A DNA stretch of 64,000 bases, from the NCBI RefSeq assembly GCF_029525575.1, contig NZ_JAPDIA010000003.1, positions 1,976,214 through 2,040,213 of the forward strand. Direction: 5' to 3'. Source of the stretch: Cohnella rhizosphaerae (GTDB taxonomy: Bacteria > Bacillota > Bacilli > Paenibacillales > Paenibacillaceae). Below are positions 20,815-33,000 of the stretch, one piece after another. Numbering within the stretch: position 1 is the first letter of the stretch; every line of letters starts with the position of its first letter. The notes under the pieces are model-generated. The model was given only the letters and a program-made list of their open reading frames with translations, made no database searches and had not been told where the DNA came from. The translations under genes and the position numbers were made by a program.

Positions 20815-21112
20815 GTTTATCCTCCCGATTCTGGTTAAGTGTGCTGAACATCCGTCAGTCAGCCTTTAAAAATTGTATAAAGCACCCTTGTCGCTTGCTA
20901 GCGACTGATGGTTGCGTCTTGTCAACATGGCGTTGCAGTCCTGTTATTTTAAGTATCCTTGCGATTTTTGGGCGGGGGCAAGGAAATGAAACGACGGTGT
21001 TGAATAGTATCCTAAATCGACAAAATGCGAGGGTGAGGAGAGGAGCGAACGGCATTGCTTTTGATTGGAGATCCGGGTTATCGATATCCGATTCGCGGAA
21101 AAAGGGGGGACG
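20815..21112. other. 298-bp intergenic region between divergent genes
   Basis: Separates the export-family gene (minus) from the RCC1 protein (plus). I see a small hairpin (TCGCT TGCT AGCGA near 20890) but no clear TTGACA/TATAAT pair, no riboswitch I can name and no coding signal. Confidence 0.5.
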
Positions 21113-24100
21113 ATGATACGCGCCATGTGGGCCAGACTGCTGGCCGCGACGCTTGCGATCGGGCTGCTTCAGCCTTTGCAGTCGTTATCCGATACGGCCA
21201 AAGCCGCTCCGCCGGATGCAAGCGCGGCAGCGACCTCTTTGTTGGCCCTCGGACAAAACGACCGGGGGCAGTTGGGGCTTGGGCATACGAACGATCAAAC
21301 CGTTCCGGCAGCGGTCGATGTTGGCGCCTTGGTGCAGGCCGTGGCCGCCGGCAGCAACTTTACGTTGTTCGTGGCGGAAGGCGGCGATGTTTTCTCGGCC
21401 GGCAACAACACTTACGGCCAATTGGGACTTGGCGACACCTCGACGCGCCATGCGCCGGAGGCGATCGCCGGGATCGCGGATGCGGTCTCGGCGGCCGCGG
21501 GCAGAAACCACTCGCTGGTACTGACGGGTAACGGCGACGTTTATTCGTTCGGTCTCGGCGCGGACGGGCGTCTGGGGCATGGGAATGCCAATTCCTTAAA
21601 CGCCCCCGTCAAGATTGCGGGCCTTCCTCCCGCCAAGGCCTTAGCGGCGGGCGGCAGCCACTCGTTGGTGCTGACGGTGACCGGGGAAGTATATGGATTC
21701 GGAAGCAATAACTTCGGTCAGCTAGGACTTGGAAAAGCCGTCTCTTCTGCTGCGGTGCCGACCAAGCTTGCGCAACTTCCGCCTATAGCGGCCATTAGCG
21801 CGGGCACGGACTTCTCGCTGCTCCTGACGGAGGACGGCGACGTCTATTCTTTTGGCCTGGGCGTGAACGGACAGCTTGGCCTCGGCGGGGCGGGGGAAGC
21901 GGAGATCCGCTATACGCCTGTGCGGATCTCTGCGCTGGATGCGGAAAATAAACGGATTCGGCAGATTGAGGCAGGCGGTTCGCATGCGCTGCTGCTAACG
22001 GAGGACGGCGAGGCCTACGCCTTCGGGCTAAACGGCTTTGGGCAGCTTGGACTGGGCGATACGCTGGATCGCTCGGTGCCAACGAAGGTGGCCGGCCTCC
22101 CCAAGCTTGCGACAATCGCGGCGGGCGGGTATCATTCGTTTGCGATGGACGAGGAGGGCGCGTTGTATGCCTTCGGCTACGACGCATTCGGCCAGCTTGG
22201 CGACCGGGACACCGAATCGCAGCTTGCGCCAAAGCGCATTAAAGGACTGTGGAACATTCAATTCATCGAAGGCGGGACGTATTCTACTTTTATATCGGGC
22301 AGTTTAGCGTCGCTTGTCTCGCCGACCGCGGCGACCTTCGAGAAGTATGAACGCGAACAGCAGGACATCGCCGTTTCGCTGGAGCTGAACGGGAATGCGC
22401 TGACGGCCATACGCAACGGCGCGACCGAGCTCGTTTCGGGGACGGATTATGTGCTGGAGGACGGCGGGGCGACGGCGATCGTCAAAAAAAAGTTATTTGG
22501 CTACGCTGAGCGTCGGCGCGGCGTCGCTTCATTTTGAGTTCGATCAGGGACCGACGGAACAGCTGAACTTGTCGGTCATATACACCGCGAGCAAGGAAAA
22601 ACGCGCCTTCGGGTTCGGGGACAATGCATACGGTCAGCTGGGACTGGGAGATTCAGCCGACCGGGCCGCACCGACCGCGCTGAATGCGCCGGGCTACATT
22701 ACGGCGGCAGCCGCCGGGAGCGGCTTTACCTTTTGGCTGACGGAGGAAGGCAAGTTGTATGCGGGAGGCTGGAATGCCAACGGCGAGCTGGGAATCGGCG
22801 GCGGGGGCGATCGGAATGTGCCGCAGCCGGTAAGCGCGCTGCAGAGCATCCCGGTGAAAAGCGTCGCATCCGGCTATTATCATACGCTCGTCGTGTCGGC
22901 AGACGGCGATGTTTATGCGTTTGGCGTCAATTCGAACGGTCAACTGGGATTCAGTGCAGGCACGACGCAAAATATACCGGTGCGGCTTGGATACTTGCCG
23001 CCGATCGCCGCGGCCGCAACGGGGATGGATCATTCGCTGCTGCTGTCCGTGGCGGGAGAGGTTTACGCAGCCGGCTCTAACCAATACGGACAATTGGGGC
23101 TTGGACAGACGGCGTCCAGCTCCAGCTTCGTGCGGATTCCCGGCATTCCCGAGATCAAAGCGATCGCGGCCGGCGAACAATATTCGCTGCTCATCGCGGC
23201 CAACGGAGACGTCTACGCGTTCGGGCGCAATCAAAGCGGAAAGTTGGGGCTCGGGCATACGACGGACACCAACGTGCCGACATTGATCGAAGCGATGGAC
23301 AAGCCCGTTAAAGCGGTCGCCGCAGGCGCAACGCATGCGCTGCTGCTGACCGAAGACGGAAAGGTGTACGCCGTCGGCAGCGGCAGTCGCGGCCAGCTTG
23401 GCCAGGGCAATACCGCAAGTCTAAATGTGCCGACGGTCGTTGCCGGCGCGGAGGACGCAGCCACCATTGCGGCGGGAAGGGATTTTTCGTTGTTTACGAC
23501 GAATGACGGCCAGGTCTATTCGTTCGGGCTCGGCGATCAGGGCCAGCTGGGACATGGCGATACCGCGAATCGTCTGGTGCCGGAAAAAATCGCCGCGATG
23601 GACGGCTACTACGTGAAGTCGGTCGCGGCGGGAGCGATGCACGCAGTCTTGACGATCGCGCCGCGTCCGGCGCGCGACAGCGCGATCAGCCCGTCGCAGG
23701 CTCCCTTCGACAAATATACGCCCAACCAAACGGATATCGCCGTCGTGTTGAATTTGAACGGCAATGCCTTGACTGGAATTGCGAACGGCGGCACGGCGCT
23801 TCAGGCGGGGACGGATTATGCTTTGACGGGAAATACGGTCACGATATACCGCGGCTACTTGTCGGGGCTGGCCGTCGGCTCCGCCAACCTGACCTTTACG
23901 TTCAGCGCGGGCGCGCCGCAGCCGTTTGTCGTAGACGTCACGGACGGCTCTCCGACGCCGACGCCAAGCGCAACGCCGACGCCAACGCCGAGTGCGACGC
24001 CTACACCGACGTCGAGTGCGACGCCATCGCCGACGCCGAGTGCGACGCCAACACCGACGCCGAGTGCGACGCCGACACCGACGCCGAGTGCGACGCCATC

Positions 24101-25436
24101 GCCGCCGCCGAGTGCGACGCCATCGCCGACGCCGAGTGCGACGCCAACACCGACGCCGAGTGTGACGCCGACACCGACGCCGAGTGCGACGCCGACACCG
24201 ACGCCGAGTGCGACGCCATCGCCGACGCCATCGCCGCCGGCCACGGTACCTGGCGCGCCGACGAGCGTGACGGCGACGGCGGGCGTGAAGGAGGCGACGG
24301 TGAGCTTCGTCGCCCCGGCCGACGATGGAGGCAGCGCGATCGCCGGCTATCGGGTCGTATCGTCGCCGGATGGCGTGGAGGCGACCGGCAGCGTCAGCCC
24401 GATCACGGTGACTGGACTGCGCGCGGGCGTGTCCTACACGTTTACGGTGCAGGCGATCAATGCCGTCGGCAGCGGTCCGATGTCGGCGCCGTCGAATGCG
24501 GCGACGCCAGAAGCGCCGCCGGCCACGCCGACACCATCGCCGGCCACGCCGACACCATCGCCGGCCCCGGCCACGGCACCTGGCGCGCCGACGAGCGTGA
24601 CGGCGACTGCTGGCGTGAAGGAGGCGACGGTGAGCTTCGTCGCCCCGGCCGCCGATGGAGGCAGCGCGATCGCCGGCTATCGGGTCGTATCGTCGCCGGA
24701 TGGCGTGGAGGCGACCGGCAGCGTCAGCCCGATCACGGTGACTGGACTGCGCGCGGGCGTGTCCTACACGTTTACGGTGCAGGCGATCAATGCCGTCGGC
24801 AGCGGCACGATGTCGGCGCCGTCGAACGCGGCGACGCCTGCGTCGGCCCCCGGCTCGTCCGGCAACCCTTCTCTTTTCGATATAACCGGTCACTGGGCGG
24901 AGGCGGCTATAGAACGTGCCGTCGCGCTCGGTATCGTCACCGGCTATGCGGATGGCGCCTTCAGGCCGGACGCGAACGTTTCGAGACAGGAGATCGCTGC
25001 GATCTTCATTCGCGCGTTGCAGCGCAATACCGGAGCCGGAGCCGCACCATCCGCTTTCCGCGATGCCGGCGCGATCGGAGACTGGGCTTCCGGAGCCGTC
25101 GGCCAAGTCGCGGCGCTCGGACTGATGTCCGGCTACGAAGACGGGACCTTCCGTCCGGCCGAGCGGCTGACGCGATCGGAGCTGGCTGTTATGCTCCGCC
25201 GTGTCTATGCGCTGAACGGCAACAAGGAATCCGAGCCGAAAGACTCCGCCGCGCCTGCCGCATACGCTGACGAAGAAGCGATTCCGCCATGGGCAAGAGA
25301 GGCGGTCATTGATCTGACGCAGCTTGGCATCATGAGCGGCCGCGGCGGCAACCGTTTTGAGCCTGGCGCATATGTCACGCGCGCGGAAACGATCGTCGCA
25401 TTGTTGAGATATTTAGACGATGCCCGCAAGTCTTGA
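21113..25436 (+). CDS. SLH-anchored RCC1 double beta-propeller protein (one frame break)
   Basis: 1440 residues after removing one A from A8 22484-22491. A signal peptide ([17 protein letters not shown] ... AKAA) follows AAAGGGGGG. Then seven RCC1 repeats (GQLGLG motif each), one X2/CBM-X2-like Ig module ([20 protein letters not shown]), seven more RCC1 repeats, a second X2 module ([19 protein letters not shown]), a TPTPSAT linker (23950-24240), two nearly identical fibronectin type III domains, and three SLH domains (from about 24880). Seven repeats make one RCC1 propeller, so the protein should display two propellers on the cell surface. The role is probably binding; no catalytic residues are evident. 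Confidence 0.88.
23950..24240 (+). repeat. TPTPSAT low-complexity linker repeat
   Basis: About fifteen 18-24 bp units encoding Pro-Thr/Ser-Pro-Ser-Ala-Thr, with many identical 12-mers. A flexible spacer between the propellers and the FN3/SLH part. Confidence 0.9.
24250..24835 (+). repeat. Recent tandem duplication of an FN3 domain
   Basis: Two fibronectin type III copies (about 24250-24510 and 24580-24835) differ at only a few bases. They are separated by a short TPTPSPA linker. Such near identity at DNA level means recent duplication or ongoing conversion. Confidence 0.88.
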
Positions 25437-25445
25437 GTAAGGAAA

Positions 25446-25499
25446 GGGCTGTCCAGAGAGCCGGTGAATGCCGGCATCTGGGCAGCCCTGTTTTTTTTT
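25446..25499 (+). terminator. Rho-independent terminator
   Basis: GGGCTGTCCAGA with TCTGGGCAGCCC (one G-T pair), an inner GCCGG/CCGGC hairpin, then a run of nine T, 9 bp after the RCC1 gene. Confidence 0.92.
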
Positions 25500-25627
25500 G
25501 TGGAGCGAAAATTTCGATCCATTAGCCGCATTGTCGGCAAATCGCGTTAAAGGAAGGGGATTTGTCGAATCAAGGAGAATATTATCGATGAGACGTTAAA
25601 AAAAGAAGGCGGCATAATCGGTGGGCG

Positions 25628-28600
25628 ATGAAAATGGAACGGGAAACGGGCGCCATGCGAAAACAATTGACGGTATTGCTTGGCATGATCGGGGTATTTG
25701 CCGTCGTGTCGTCGCTGTTTATATATGAATGGCTCAATCCTACGTTCCAGTATCCCGAAGCGCGGGATGGGGCGTTGGACGCCAGGGAATGGAATTTTGC
25801 GAAGCAGGGGATCGTACCGCTGCGCGGAGAGTGGGAGTTCTACGAGAACAAGCTGCTGACGCCGCAGGACTTTCTAGCAAATGGCAAGGCGCTCGAGGCA
25901 GAGCGCCGAATCGTTCGCGTGCCGGGGGGCTGGAAGCGTTCCGGGTCCTCCGGCGGCGGGTACGGCGCGGGGACGTATCGCCTGCGCATCGCGGTGAGCG
26001 ACCCGAATTTTTATAGCTTCAGAGGCAAAAAAGATTCGCTTGTCCAGCCGCATCTATATGAACGGGGCGGACCTGGGCGGCAGCGGCAAGCCCGCTCAGT
26101 CGGCGGATCGGTTCGTGCCGAGCAATCTTCCGTTTATCGGTACGATCAAAGCGGATAACGGTACCGTCGAGATCCTCATTCAGATCGCCAGCTATCGCTA
26201 TATGGAAGGCGGGCTGGTGCAAGCGCCGGAATTCGGTCTGATGGACGATGTATGGGCCAGACGAGACAATGCCCGCCTGGCGGATATGATCGTCATCACC
26301 ACGATGCTGGTATTCGGCATTTATTTCGCGGGAACGTTCAAGCAATGGAAGAAGGAGCCCTATCTCTTCTTTTTCAGTCTGTTCTGTCTGTCGTTAGGGT
26401 TGTTCTTCAGCTTTGACAACGAGATCGTCATGGCGTCCATGTTTCCCGAGATTTCCTTTCTATTTTTGCAGAAGATGCTCTTTATCCTGCCTTATATATC
26501 GATCTTGTCGTTCGCGCTTTATGTTTATCTGTATCTCGACGATAAGGGAGGCCGGGAGTTTAAGTGGTGGAGCCGGATTTCGTTTGGCTTTCTGATCGTG
26601 TTGGTCGCCATTCCGAACGCGTATTTGGTTCATATTCTTTGGCTGGGGATCGTCCTTCATATCGCCGCTTTCGTTTTCGTTATTCGCCGGATTTTCCGTT
26701 ACCGGAACAGCGGGGTTCATGTTTACTATATTTTGTCGGGTTTATTTTTCCTTGTCATCAGTTGGATCTACGCGCAGACCCGTTATCAACTGGCATTGGA
26801 CAACCCGTTCTACATGATCGTCACGCCGTTGCTGCTCGTTCTATCGCAATCGTTCCTGATGTCGGACCGGGCTCGCGAGGCGTTCGTGCGCAACGAGCGA
26901 TTGGCCGAGCAACTCATTGCCTACGATCGCCAGAAAGACGAATTCCTCGTCCACACGTCGCATGAGTTCAAGACGCCGCTCCACGGCATTATTAATTTGG
27001 CGCAGGTCGTCATCGATCAGAACGGCTCGGGGCTAACGAGGCGGCATCGCGAAAATTTGGATTTCATCATCGGCCAGGCGAACCGCCTTTCTACGCTGGT
27101 CAACGACATTATCGATTTTCAGAGCTTGCGGCGCGGCAGTCTGGCGTTCCACGACCGGCTTTTCGATATCGGCGGCACGGTGCAGGGGACGCTCGAAGCG
27201 CTTAAGTACATGCGCAAGAACGATCGAGTACGGCTCATCAATCGGGTGCCTCCGGGAACTTGTTATCTGTTCACCGACGAGGACCGCCTGAAGCAGATTA
27301 TCGTGAACCTGGTCGGCAATGCGTTGAAATATACGGAGCAAGGAAGCGTCTCGATCGCCGCCGAGTCTCGAGAGGGCTGGCTGTATCTGACGTTTGCGGA
27401 CACCGGCGCCGGGATAAGCGAAGAGCGGCAGCAGGGGCTTTTCAAGGATGACGCTTATGCAAGCGAAGGCGAACCGGCGGGTTCGGCATTCCAATCGTCC
27501 GGCCTGGGACTTAAGATCTCGAAGGCGCTTGCGTTGCAAATGAAAGGCGATCTGGCGCTGAAGCGCTCGGAGCCGGGAAAAGGATCCGTATTCGAGCTGC
27601 GGCTGCCGGAGGCGGATGCGGCGCAAAGGGAAACGGGGGCCGCCGAGGCACAACTCGCTGCCGGTACGGAGCTGCAGCCGCTAGCCGGGATGAGCCCGAA
27701 GACAACGGAAGAGACGCCGACGCATGAGGCGGCGCCATCCGGCAAGGTGAAGATTTTGCTGGTGGATGACGATGCTTCCAATATCAAGGTGCTGCAAGAG
27801 TTGTTTGCGTCCAGCCGGTATCGCCTTCTCGCGGCGAGCAATGGAGCCGACGCGCTTAAGCTGATCCGGCAGCATCGCGGCGATCTGTCGCTCGTTCTGC
27901 TCGACGTGATGATGCCCGAGCTCTCCGGGTACGAGGTGTGCAGGCGCATTCGTGCCGAGCACCCGCTTTATAAGCTGCCCGTCTTGCTGCTGACGGTGCG
28001 CAGCTCGCCGGCCGATGTCGCGATGGGACTCGAGGCCGGAGCCAACGATTTCCTGGTCAAGCCCTTCAGCGGCAAGGAGCTGCTGGCCCGGGTGGAGACG
28101 CTGCTTCAATTAAAGGAGGCGGTCGAGCAGGCTATTCGTATGGAGACGCTTTTTCTGCAGTCGCAGATCAAGCCGCATTTTGTCTACAACGCGCTCAGCG
28201 GCCTGATCTCGTTATGCTACAGCGACGGCGCGCGGGCGGGCAAGCTGCTGGGGGAATTCAGCAACTATCTGCGGCTCAGCTTCGATCTTGATCCCCGTCA
28301 CGCCAAAGTCGGATTGAAGCGTGAGCTATCGCTTGCCAGATCCTACGTCGAGTTAGAGAAGGCGCGGTTCGGCGCACGCCTGAACGTGGAGTGGGACGTG
28401 GATGTCGGGTCAGAGCCGCAGATTCCGGCATTGATCGTGCAGCCGCTGGTCGAAAACGCGATTCGCCACGGCATTATGAAGCGGTTGTCGGGGGGCACGG
28501 TGGTCATTCGGGCGAAGCCGGAGCCGGAGGGCTTGCGGATTGCCGTTCAGGACGATGGGGTCGGCATGAGCGAAGCGCAATCGAGCCGGCTGCTGAAGCC

Positions 28601-28778
28601 GGAGCAAATGGGCGGCAGTATCGGTTTGATCAACGTCCATAAGCGGCTGATGAATGAATATGGGCAAGGCTTGCGGATCGAGAGCGTACAGGGCAAGGGG
28701 ACAACGGTCGCTTTCTTGATTCCTTCACGTACATGGGCGGGAGAGGCGGACGCTGACGGAGAGGCAGGCCAAGCATGA
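25628..28778 (+). CDS. 7TM hybrid sensor kinase with two kinase modules and an internal receiver (one frame break)
   Basis: 1049 residues after removing one A from A6 26027-26032. Order: N-terminal membrane helix, an extracellular jelly-roll-like sensor (residues about 40-210), a 7TM block (about 220-400), HisKA with HTSHEFKTPLHGI (about 440), HATPase with NLVGNALKY, a receiver with LLDVMMP and LVKPF (about 706-825), then a LytS-type His_kinase segment QIKPHFVYNALSGL (about 845) and a second HATPase (PLVENAIRHGI, DDGVGM). It senses an external, possibly carbohydrate, signal and can phosphorylate both its own receiver and the next gene's product, whose start overlaps its stop (ATGA). A three-codon ORF with a strong ribosome site (25588-25599) precedes it. 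Confidence 0.88.
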
Positions 28779-29908
28779 TGAGAGCTGTTATCGTAGACGA
28801 CGAGCCATTGGTCGCCGAGCAAATCGACAGGATGCTGGCGAGCGCCGGCGTAGCCGTGCTGGGCTGTTGCGCGAATCCGCATGAAGCGCTGGGAATGGCG
28901 AAGGCGCTGCAGCCGGACGTGCTGTTTTTGGATATCGAAATGCCGGAGCTGAACGGACTTGAGATTGCGGAGCGGATATATGCGGACAAGCTCGACATGG
29001 AGGTCGTGTTTATTACCGCCCACAATCAGTACGCCATCGATGCGTTCCGGGTGAACGCGCTCGACTATTTGCTGAAGCCGGTCATGGAAGAGGACTTGCG
29101 GCGTTCGCTGGAACGGGTCGAAAATAGACGGCGGCATCGCGCGGACGCTGTCGGCAGCGGCGGTCGACGGACGGTTGCCATTGAATTGTTCGGCCCGTTC
29201 GCGCTCTATTTGGACGACGGCCCGGAACCGGTTCGCTGGGTCACTTCCAAGTGCGCGGAGCTGCTCGCTTATATGCTTCTGCAGCCCTGGGAGAAGGAAG
29301 TCAGCAAGTGGGAGCTGTTCGAGGCGCTCTGGTCGAGCCAGAATGAGGAAAAGGCGGGCATCAATCTCCGCAGCACGGTCAGCAGAATCAACAAGACTTT
29401 ACGGGATGGCGGCTCGGGGATGGCGCTCGCTTCCGTCAAAAACGGCTACAGGCTGGTTTTGCCCGAAGAGGAGCTCGGCGTAGACGCGGTTGAATTGGAG
29501 CTGTTCGTGCTGGAAGCCGTCGAGCCGGATCCAGTCAGCCAGGCGCCTATCGAGCAGCTCGTTCACCGCTGCAGCCGACCGTTCCTGCAAGGGTTCGACG
29601 GTGCCTGGTGCGAGCCTTACCGCAAGCAGTATCGCCTGTATTTTCTGCACCTGGGCAAGAGACTGCTTTCGTATTACGAACGTACCGATGCGGAGCCGCT
29701 CAAGGCATTGCTGCTGGCCGAGTTGCTCGTGGAGCACGACCCTTACGACGAATCGCTGCGGGAAGCAGCCATGAAGCTGCATGACCGGATCGGCGGTCCT
29801 CAGCGGGCGGCCGCCTACTACGAGGCGTATGCCGAATTCGTTCGTATCGAGCTGGGCGCCTTGCCGGGCGAGACGCTGCGCGCGCTGCTTCGCGAGTTAA
29901 CAAGTTGA
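28775..29908 (+). CDS. Response regulator: receiver plus SARP/BTAD-type output domain
   Basis: 377 residues, unbroken. The receiver (residues 1-120) has the acidic pocket DDE, phosphoacceptor LFLDIEMP and LLKPV. Residues about 130-230 form a transcriptional regulator C-terminal-like winged helix (FGPFALYLDD ... SKCAELLAYMLLQPWEKEVSKWELFEALWS), and the rest is a helical BTAD domain. SARP proteins bind direct repeats spaced by about 11 bp next to the -10 box. Such a repeat lies 54-90 bp downstream of this gene, before the next SLH gene. It overlaps the sensor kinase gene by 4 bp and is translationally coupled to it. Confidence 0.88.
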   Translation: MMRAVIVDDEPLVAEQIDRMLASAGVAVLGCCANPHEALGMAKALQPDVLFLDIEMPELNGLEIAERIYADKLDMEVVFITAHNQYAIDAFRVNALDYLLKPVMEEDLRRSLERVENRRRHRADAVGSGGRRTVAIELFGPFALYLDDGPEPVRWVTSKCAELLAYMLLQPWEKEVSKWELFEALWSSQNEEKAGINLRSTVSRINKTLRDGGSGMALASVKNGYRLVLPEEELGVDAVELELFVLEAVEPDPVSQAPIEQLVHRCSRPFLQGFDGAWCEPYRKQYRLYFLHLGKRLLSYYERTDAEPLKALLLAELLVEHDPYDESLREAAMKLHDRIGGPQRAAAYYEAYAEFVRIELGALPGETLRALLRELTS

Positions 29909-29921
29909 ACGCTAGTATGAT

Positions 29922-29960
29922 GGGACCTGCTCCAGCCATCCGGGGGGCGGGTTCCTTTTT
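29922..29960 (+). terminator. Rho-independent terminator
   Basis: GGGACCTGCTCC pairs with GGGGCGGGTTCC (three G-T pairs), followed by TTTTTGTTTT, 14 bp after the response-regulator gene. Confidence 0.85.
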
Positions 29961-29961
29961 G

Positions 29962-29998
29962 TTTTGCAACAATTTTGCAACATCGCTCCCGCTATAAT
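29962..29998 (+). promoter_or_regulatory. Promoter with 11-bp-spaced direct repeat (possible SARP site)
   Basis: TTTTGCAAC occurs at 29962-29970 and 29973-29981, exactly 11 bp apart, and TATAAT at 29993-29998. There is no good -35 box at 17 bp. An 11-bp direct repeat replacing the -35 region is the known layout of SARP-activated promoters. The gene immediately upstream encodes a REC-SARP regulator. Confidence 0.6.
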
Positions 29999-30041
29999 GA
30001 CACCATGGCGACTACCAGCATGAAGGCGAGTGAAGAAAACA

Positions 30042-33000
30042 ATGATTAGACGTTGGATATCGATCGCGACCGTCATATTTTTGATCATGACTCAAATTCC
30101 TCAGTATGCGTTCGCAGGTTCTATCGACACGTGGACGCTCCGAAGCCCGTTGCCGACTGGCAATATACTGACGAGCGTTACTTTTGGAAACGGTACCTTC
30201 GTCGCGGTAGGGAACAAAGGAACGATTTTGACCTCAAGCGACGGCGCGAGCTGGTCGAGCCAAGCGAGCGGCACCGCGAATATATTGAACAAGGTCATAT
30301 GGGGAAGCAACCTGTTTGTCGCGGTCGGTGCAGGAGGAACGATCCTCACCTCCGCCGACGGAATGAGCTGGACGAGCCGGGCGAGCGGACTTACGACGAA
30401 CATTGCCGGGATCACTTACGGAAACGGCCTGTATGTGGCGGTCGGGAACAGCGGGAAAATCGTGACTTCCACCAACGGCGTGAACTGGACGAGCCGAACG
30501 AGCGGCGTTTCCACCTCCTATATTTTATATGACGTCGCCTATGGCAACGGCATGTATGCGGTGGCGGGCAGCAGCGGATTAATTATTACCTCTTCAGATA
30601 ATGGCGTGACCTGGCAGCAAAAAACGAGCGGCTATACGTCCTCGCTAACGGACATCGCATTCGGGGACGGTCGGTTCGTAGCGTTGGGAGATCAAGGAAG
30701 AACATTATTCTCAAACGATGGCGTGCTCTGGAGCAAGAGCGGGACCAATTCCCTTAGTGCTGCCGGCATTAGTTTCGATAACGGAAATTTTGCGGCTGTA
30801 GGGCACAATGGCGCGATTTTAACCTCCGCCAACGGAGTGAGCTGGACCACCCGGAGCAGTGGCACGACGATTACGCTAACCGGCGTTACATACGGTAACG
30901 GGACGTATGTCGTGGTAGGGGAAACGGCGATTCTGACCTCGCCGGACGGAGCAAGCTGGACGGACCGGATGATCGGTACGCTAAATTCACTTCTGGGGCT
31001 CGCCTATATAAACGATACGTATGTGGGGGTAGGTGCAGGCGGAACGATTATAACCTCCGGCGACGGAGCGAACTGGACCGCGCAAGCGAGCGGCACGCCG
31101 AATCATTTATATGGAGTCGTGTACGCAAATGATTCGTATGTGGCGGTGGGACTAAACGGTACGATTATAACTTCGAACGATAGCGTGAACTGGACGAAAC
31201 GAACAAGCGGCACTTCGAGTCAACTAACCGGCATCGCCTATGGTAACGGCATCTTTGTGGCGGCAGGCGCGGGCGGAACGATTGTAACCTCCGTCGATGG
31301 CGTGAACTGGACCGGCCGGACGAGCGGCACTGCCAATAATCTGACGGGCGTTACCTTCGGCAACGGCCTGTATATAGCGGTCGGGAACAACGGAACGATT
31401 GTGACCTCCAGCAACGGCATCAGCTGGATGAGCCGGACGAGCGGCACTGCGAATCCGCTCAATGGCGTCGTTTACGGCAACGATTTGTATGCGGCAGTAG
31501 GGAAAAACGGGACGATCGTAACTTCCGTTGACGGAGTTAGCTGGACGAACCGGACGAGCAACACTGCGAATCAACTCAGCGGCATCGTTTACGGAAACGG
31601 CCTATATGTGGCGGCAGGCGCAGGCGGAACGATATTAACCTCCGGCAACGGAGCAACTTGGACGAGCCGAACGAGCGGCATTACAAACAATCTAACTGCC
31701 GTCGCTTACGGGGACGGTACCTATGTCGCGGGCGGCGAAAATGGGACTATCGTTCAATCGGATCCCGTACCTCCGGCCATAACCGGCGTAGGCATCACTC
31801 CGGACCATGCATCCGTATCGCAGGGAGGGAGCAAGCAGCTTGCGGCTGTAGTAGACGCGCTTGATGGCGTGATGACGACGGTCAAATGGACGAGCAGCGA
31901 CGCCGGAGGCAAGGTGACGGTGGACGGCGCGGGCAAAGTTGCGGCCGCCGCGGATGCCGCGCCTGGCGACTATACGATCACGGCAACGTCAACGGTTGAC
32001 GGCAGCAAGAAAGGGACCGCGACGATTACGGTCATCGCGATGCCGCTCGAACCAACCCCGGAGGCGGAGATCGACTACGCGGCCGAGCAGTTGACAGGGC
32101 TGGCGCCGAACGCGGCCTACACGGTCAACGGAACGCCGGTGACGGCGGACGGCGGCGGCAAGGCGGCGATCGACGCTAGCTGGCTGGGTTCGACCGTGAA
32201 CGTGGTGAAGAAGGGCGACGGCACGACGACGACCGACAGCGCGGCGCAGACGTTGAGTCTGCCGGCGCGACCGGCGACGCCGACAGCGGGCAAGACGGAC
32301 GAGAGCGTCATTGGCGGCAGCAACGGCACGCTGACGAACGTGACATCGCAGATGGAATACAAAAAGGCATCGGCCGGCAGTTGGACGAGCGTCGCCGGCA
32401 CAAGCGTAACGGGACTTGCGCCGGATACGTATGTCGTGCGCGTCAAAGCGACGTCTTCGTCCTTCGCGTCGGCAGCGCAAACGGTGACGATCGCGGCGTT
32501 CAACGCGACGCCGGAGACGAAGCCGGAGGCGGAGGTCGACTATGCGGCGGAGCAGTTGACAGGGCTGGCGCCGAACGCGGCCTACACGGTCAACGGAACG
32601 CCGGTGACGGCGGACGGCGGCAAGGTGGCGATCGACGCTATCTGGCTGGGTTCGACCGTGAACGTGGTGAAGAAGGGCGACGGCACGACGACGACCGACA
32701 GCGCGGCGCAGACGTTGAGTCTGCCGGCACGACCGGCGACGCCGACAGCGGGCAAGACGGACGAGAGCGTCATTGGCGGCAGCAACGGCACGCTGACGAA
32801 CGTGACGTCGCAGATGGAATACAAAAAGGCATCGGCCGGCAGTTGGACGAGCGTCGCCGGCACGAGCGTAACGGGACTTGCACCGGATACGTATGTCGTG
32901 CGCGTCAAAGCGACGTCTTCGTCCTTCGCGTCGGCAGCGCAAACGGTGACGATCGCGGCGTTCAACGCGACGCCGGAGACGAAGCCGGAGACGGAGGTCG

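Noticed and set aside
20815..21112. Riboswitch or tRNA in the intergenic region
   Set aside because: Only a 5-bp hairpin is visible; no conserved core that I can match.
23950..24240. CRISPR or minisatellite of independent function
   Set aside because: In-frame codon repeats of a Pro-Thr-Ser linker inside a coding region.
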